Shown: positions 58,800 through 64,000 of the stretch, one piece after another | How positions within the stretch are numbered: position 1 is the first letter of the stretch | How the letters are laid out: every line of letters starts with the position of its first letter | Made by a program: the position numbers and the translations under genes | Source of the DNA: Platycnemis pennipes | Taxonomy: Eukaryota > Arthropoda > Insecta > Odonata > Platycnemididae | Assembly (NCBI GenBank): GCA_933228895.1 | Contig: OW121848.1 | Span: 137,224,615 to 137,288,614 of the forward strand | Direction: 5' to 3' | Length of the DNA: 64,000 nucleotides | Notes under the pieces: generated by a model | Database searches by the model: none | What the model was told of the DNA's origin: nothing | The model's input: the letters and a program-made list of their open reading frames with translations, nothing else

Positions 58800-59899
58800 A
58801 TCTAACACATTTTCCTATTACTAAGACAAATATAACATGACGTCAAGGTACCTACAGTATGAAATTTCACCTTACATCAATTTTTAAACTGATTCCTTTA
58901 TTCCCCTTATTATTTTGCGGCCTTGGACCGAATCTGCCACGCGCTCTTCTAGAATCTCCCAGGGTACATATTAAGTAGATGCAGATCCACTTCTATGAAA
59001 AGAAGAGAGAAGAATTTGAAGGGGAGAGAGGTAGGAGTTGGTCATGCCCTGCCTCCCTCTCTCTCCTCCACATCCACCTACGAAAAGGTCCATGCAAGGG
59101 ATGGGAGAATGAAAGTTAAGAGACACTGAGGCAATGTAACCATCCCCTAGAAAGAAGGGTATGTATATATGCATGTACCCATTCTACCCACATACAGCCT
59201 AACCTCCAGCCCAAGGATTTTCGCAGCGGGTGGTTTGCATCCGAAAGCTTGGTGAGGACAGGGTGGGCGAGATGTGAGGGAAACTGGGAGGGTGAGTGAT
59301 AGAGGCGCCGGTGAGTGCCACCATCTAGGAACACTTCCCCGCATCAACGGGCACCCTACAAAGCCCCCCTCACCCCCCCCCCCCACCCAATCCCCACCCG
59401 ACACCACCGCCCACCTCCCAACTATGGCGGTCCATATTTCAGCAAAGGATTCTCGGAATCCAAGAGGTGGAATTTCGACGGAGTGGATACGAGCCGGGGG
59501 AGAGGAGGAGAGAGAATGAGAGGGGGCAGAATCGCCAAACGCATTATGATAAAGAGGCCGGGTCGGAAGAAGGATGATGGTCTTAAAGGTAGAGGAAAAA
59601 ATATAAAAGGAGGAGGGATTCACGGGACTGGAAGGGGTAAGGAAGAACGCATCTTGGTGGGAAGGGGTGATTCAAGAAAGCTTAGGAGGGTGGGTTGGGG
59701 GGGGGGGGGGAGGATTTTAGAGGGAAATGCGAAGGGCGGGGGAGAGGGAAGTCGAATAACCCGCGCAGAAAGCGGAACATTTCACGCGATGATCTTTCGA
59801 CCCATCTTCTCACACTCTCACCCCCACTTCCATCCACCTTTCCCCCCCAAACCCTATCCAGAATTGAAATAAAATGTTTTTTTTTAATCCAAACCTCCC
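58800..59899. other. GC/G-rich low-complexity block
   Basis: Includes C-runs at about 59370 and a run of 14 G at 59697-59710. Long Pro/Arg/Gly/Lys-rich frames are compositional. No gene supported. Confidence 0.45.
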
Positions 59900-61960
59900 T
59901 TTATTCTTCTCCATGGAATGAAACGCCCGTTTCTCGGAAACCATAGAAAATGGCTCCGCGATTTTTTTTTCAATTTTCACGGTAATGTAAATGAATGACT
60001 CGTCCATAGGGGCGTACCCAAAATGTGTCACTAGTTGCTATGGAGACGAGAGGGGATCGGATACGTTGCATCATGCAAGAGGATTCTGAGAAGGACACTA
60101 ATTGTAAGTAGGAATCTACCGCGGCAAAGTCATGGAAATTACCAAGATGATAATTCGCAAAAGCGAAATGAGAGGGAGAGGATATTGGATAGATAGATAG
60201 GAAGGGAGGTAAGAAATAAATGAAATACGTTCAAGGGGAATAGCGGGCAGGGACAAAAATCTATCCTCAAATCTACCAATGCTGATAATATACTTGTGGT
60301 TATACAATAGGTTAAGATTTTCGGCGCACTACCACTTCATTTCACTGTTTATAATTAAAGTAATAAGAGAATATCTGGAACGATTGCAGGGTCCACATTC
60401 ATTTCATTTTACTAACACTGTTTACTGTTGATATTAACTTTTAACTTAACCTCTAGTCACAAGCACTAAGGTGCACTTCACGCAACCTAAAACATGTCAG
60501 TCATAACGTAATTTCTTTATTTGTAAGAGCTTAATTCAACGCTAGCACGAATCAATATGAAATGCAAGAAAATGATTTTCCTCATCACGAACATCATTCA
60601 CAGCAGAGCCATCTCGTGCATTTGATAAACACTGCGGAACATAATGGCCTAATCACCTAAATTACAGAGTGAATTGAGATAATATCTATTCGCTATTTGA
60701 TATGCAATTCTTAATCGGTCCCAGGGCAAATTCCCCTCAAAAATCGTATTTCCCACAAAATAGCCACTTTTCTCAGGCAAAAAAATAATTGAAAATGCAT
60801 TGCAATAGCTAAAAGAATATGTAGGCACAGAAGCAAGTGTTTCACCTCCAGACACAGCACAATACCTGAGTTTAAGATACTAAGTTAAAGAAGGGGAATC
60901 TTCGTTTAATGTCATTAGACTAAATAAGAATTTTATAAACCTCATTTCCAGGCGAAATATTCCTTCTTGATTCAAGCCAAAATAAACAAAGTCGATATTC
61001 CTTTCAACTGAGCCGTAAACCTGTATCATCATAACCAAGGATTGCACGGTATCTCCAAGGAATAAAACTATATCGCCGTCTGGACAGGCATTAAGACAAA
61101 AAACGCTTCTCAATCTTTAGGCGGCAGTTCGACAACACGGAAGACATTCAGTGTGAACCCAGATAGCATTTTTATTCGCCACACACTTTCTCCCAGGGAG
61201 TTTGAAAGCATACCGATTTCGTAGTGAATCACATTCCGGACTCATTAAATTTCATTCGTATCATTTAGCTAAAGGGGTACAAACGAATTTACCAACACCT
61301 CTCGTAAATACCTATACTAACTCCTGGTTTTAAGCGGCACGCATCCAACCAGAAAACAACCACTGGGGATGATTATGCAGCAATGAAAAACGCAATGAAC
61401 ATTGCAGTAACTGGAGCATTTTTTTAGATTAATATTGTTCGTAAAAATATGTAGGCCTCCAAAGAGGTTCTGACATATGATACAATTAAGATTAACGTAT
61501 TTGCTGAACTATCATTTCCAAGAAAGCATGACAGCAAGATTAACTAATGCATCTATATTAAACTGAGGTAAATACAGGCAAAGATAATTTAACTTTTAAA
61601 TGATAGAGGTCTAAGTTCCATTAACAAATCTCGACCTAAAATCCAAAAATCGTACCGGAAGGTAAAACACATTACATAAGAAACGAATTTACACGCAGAA
61701 TTTTCCGCAACCAATGCATGAAATGGCCTGCCAGAAAGAGCAAAATTCCAATTATCCCACTCCGGGTGTACCTAATTCACGGCAGCAATCTAATCAATTC
61801 TCACGACCTCCCTATCCACTGCCAAAAGGGGAAAACCAAACGATAAACAAACAGTGGACCGACCAACGCAAACCGACCCTAATTTAAGATGTATCGCTCA
61901 CCATTTTTTCGCCCAGCCAATTCCCCGATAATCCACCGCTTGCCGACCTCACCAAACATA
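59900..61960. other. AT-rich sequence, no gene seen
   Basis: Frames are short and without recognisable motifs. Confidence 0.4.
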
Positions 61961-62103
61961 CTAGCACGCGGCCAAGCGCTCTCCCCCATTAAAAGGACCA
62001 CAGCCTGGCGCGACTGCGGTGGGGTCGCCGACGGGGGGCCCTAATCCCACGGGAGCCCATCCGAAAGGATGAAGACCGCTCGCTCCCCGTGGAAATCGAA
62101 TCA

Positions 62104-62245
62104 GGAGGGGGGCGGGGCCGCCTCCCCGCGGCCGGCGGCCCCGCCGCAGCCCCAGATGTCCCAGGGGACTCGCGTGTGCCTCTTGGGGCCGCAGGAGACG
62201 CGCCCTCCCGCGGACACCCGGTCGGTTACGAGGACGGGACTTGAA
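62104..62245 (-). CDS. Possible GC-rich coding exon, unidentified
   Basis: The minus strand has an acceptor-like CTTTCTCCACCCTTCAAG, followed by an open frame with nearly all G/C third positions (VSCGPKRHTRVPWDIWGCGG) that ends at a TGA in CCCTCCTGA. The GC3 bias resembles SCAPER exons 48273 and 51957. I do not recognise the peptide, and the overlapping plus frame (62069 onward, MKTARSPWKSNQEGGG) is almost as GC3-rich. It could be a terminal exon of another gene, an upstream SCAPER exon in another frame, or compositional noise. Confidence 0.22.
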
Positions 62246-62279
62246 GGGTGGAGAAAGAGAGATCACAACAGCGGAGGCT

Positions 62280-64000
62280 TCCTAGTTAGTTCCTACTTCC
62301 CTATAAGTAAAAATGCAATGATAATGACTCAATTGTTGATTTTTGAAATGTTAACTCCCAGAGTAAGTTGTTTCTTTTCAATAAGTATTGTAATTTTGTA
62401 TTATTTTTTGGTTTATTTGGCATTAAACGTTGATTTAATATACTTCAAAAACATTTTTTTTAAATTGCGAGTTTTCCATCCTCTTTATCTGGTAAACTAT
62501 TCATCCTACATAAAAAATTATAAGGACCTTTTTTGTAGTAAATTGTATGGAGTTTAATTTTAGTATGGAACATTGTTTTGCTAGAGTCCGCGGTTTTTGA
62601 GTTATTCCAGAAAAACGTAAAAAAGTGACCTTTAAACACCCCCCGCTCACCACCCAGCGGCGGGAGGTTTTAGTGGGTTGTGTATGAGACTCGAGCCTAC
62701 CACTGTGCAAAAATTTGCGACTACACGATTTTTTCCCCTATTTCATCTTCGTTGACTGGACTAAGTAGGGAGTACCCTACTGAAAGCTATGTTCAGAATC
62801 AACTACAGTTTTACTTCTACCGTATACGTCATTAAATCTCTTTTACGAGTTGAATATGACATACAGATTCACCTCGATATGATTCAAAGCCAAAGTAAAC
62901 TGATATGTCTCCGCGCCAAACTGAGAAGTAATACTATCTCTGCAGGTAGAATCTGTACACCGATTCGACTCGTGGAAGAGATTTTTATTAAGTAAACAGA
63001 AGAAGCGAGGCTGTAGTAAAGTCGGGGATGAGTTTGTCCAGCTCAAGATGAGTCTGAGAGAAAGAATTCTTTCCAACCCCACATATCAAGCAAAATGGCT
63101 AAACAGAAAAATATAATCCACCCACGAAAAGGAAACTACGAGTACGTGAAAAACAAAACCATCATGAATCACATACTGACAGACCTTATAATCTAGCCAA
63201 TCTTAGAAACCACAAACTTCGTATTAATCGACACTTCGTTTTCTTTCCTCTACTGACTCGACGTGACACAGTCATTCTCAAGATATTGAGCTTTTACGCG
63301 TTTTGGTAATTATATCCGTGTAACGTTTAAATCCGTATGGACTAAATTTAACATAAATTAATACATACTAGCCACTGGTTTAACTATGCCATAGTTCGAC
63401 AAAGTCAATCCTCCTATTTTCAACTCAAGTCTTCTGGTTCATACAAAAACCATTTATTTTCTGACTAACGCCACGAAACGTTTCATTAGAGTGGCAATGA
63501 TGATAAAAAAGCAAGAATTATCACTTTTATTTACATTAAATTTTATCCCAACTAGATGATTGAAAACTTTTTTCTTTTAAACTATAATTATCATCAGAAA
63601 CTTTTCACACACTAGGCTCTAAATTCAACCCAACGCAAACCACAACTTTCAATTAAGCTATCCACTGATTAAGCATACGTCAAAGCGGAAAGCAAACTGA
63701 GGGGTATGCGTAACTTACTACGGGAGTCCTCAACACGTAGCATAGAAATAAATAACAACAGATATCAAAGGAAGCATAAAGAATGTGAAAGTATTCCTGC
63801 AGCAGAAATTCTCGATAAGTATTAGACAACCGATAATAATTTCCATGAATTCGATCTCACATTACACACGTAAGACACACCTACTTCCGCCACCACGAGC
63901 TGGGTCAAATTTGTACCGAAATCGTAAAAAAAACTCGCCATTTTTCTAAACTAGGCAATTATTTTGAGTGGTCAGAAATCAGTAGGGAAGGGGGGAATTT
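62280..64000. other. AT-rich sequence, no gene seen
   Basis: No supported frame, repeat family or splice pair recognised to the right edge. Confidence 0.4.

Noticed and set aside
61961..62266. 101-codon minus-strand Arg/Gly-rich frame
   Set aside because: An alternative frame of the GC-rich patch with Arg/Gly-rich composition; the neighbouring frame listed as a weak candidate is slightly better supported.

Overview
The window is animal DNA, most likely from an arthropod with a large, repeat-rich genome. Genes are split by long introns, and most of the sequence is AT-rich intron carrying retroposons and DNA-transposon remnants. No bacterial-style operons, rRNA operons, intact tRNA genes or CRISPR arrays were seen. 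Everything below was read by eye; no database search was run.

Host gene: one conserved gene runs on the minus strand over most of the window. Five exons, joined by phase-compatible GT-AG splice sites, encode the C-terminal part of SCAPER (S-phase cyclin A-associated protein in the ER). From 5' to 3' they lie at 51957-51820, 48273-47862, 34206-34057, 9652-9482 and 308-189, the last ending in a stop codon. The introns are about 3.5, 13.7, 24.4 and 9.2 kb. The upstream exons and the promoter were not found and probably lie beyond the right edge.

Main mobile element: 13590-19840 inside the 24-kb intron is a complete 6.25-kb DNA transposon. It has perfect 12-bp terminal inverted repeats and an AT dinucleotide at each end. 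Two convergent genes sit inside: a plus-strand three-exon gene with a SWIM-like zinc motif and a YqaJ-type nuclease, and a minus-strand gene with a THAP zinc finger, a helix-turn-helix and a DDE transposase of the Harbinger/ISL2EU type. This matches the architecture of ISL2EU elements as I remember them. The nuclease has one in-frame stop and the transposase two frameshifts, so this copy looks recently dead or carries sequencing errors. Three full-length 522-536 bp non-autonomous derivatives (8734, 23523, 24453) and one truncated end (44765) share its termini.

Other repeats: four copies of one tRNA-derived SINE family (40342, 48472, 54068, 57845; the second with a 13-bp target duplication), several other tRNA-like SINEs, a 5S rRNA-derived SINE (30765-30993), LINE 3' fragments (6623, 28325, 32716, 35845, 41856, 48940, 58170), a Copia remnant (5315), Penelope-like fragments with hammerhead-like motifs (12040, 28530, 33348, 47491), a hAT-like MITE with an 8-bp duplication (2411), two related MITEs with GGCCG-type ends (8085, 21685), and large inverted repeats (14557, 33348, 34560). 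GC- or purine-rich low-complexity blocks alternate with AT-rich DNA; they hold many long but unconvincing open frames.
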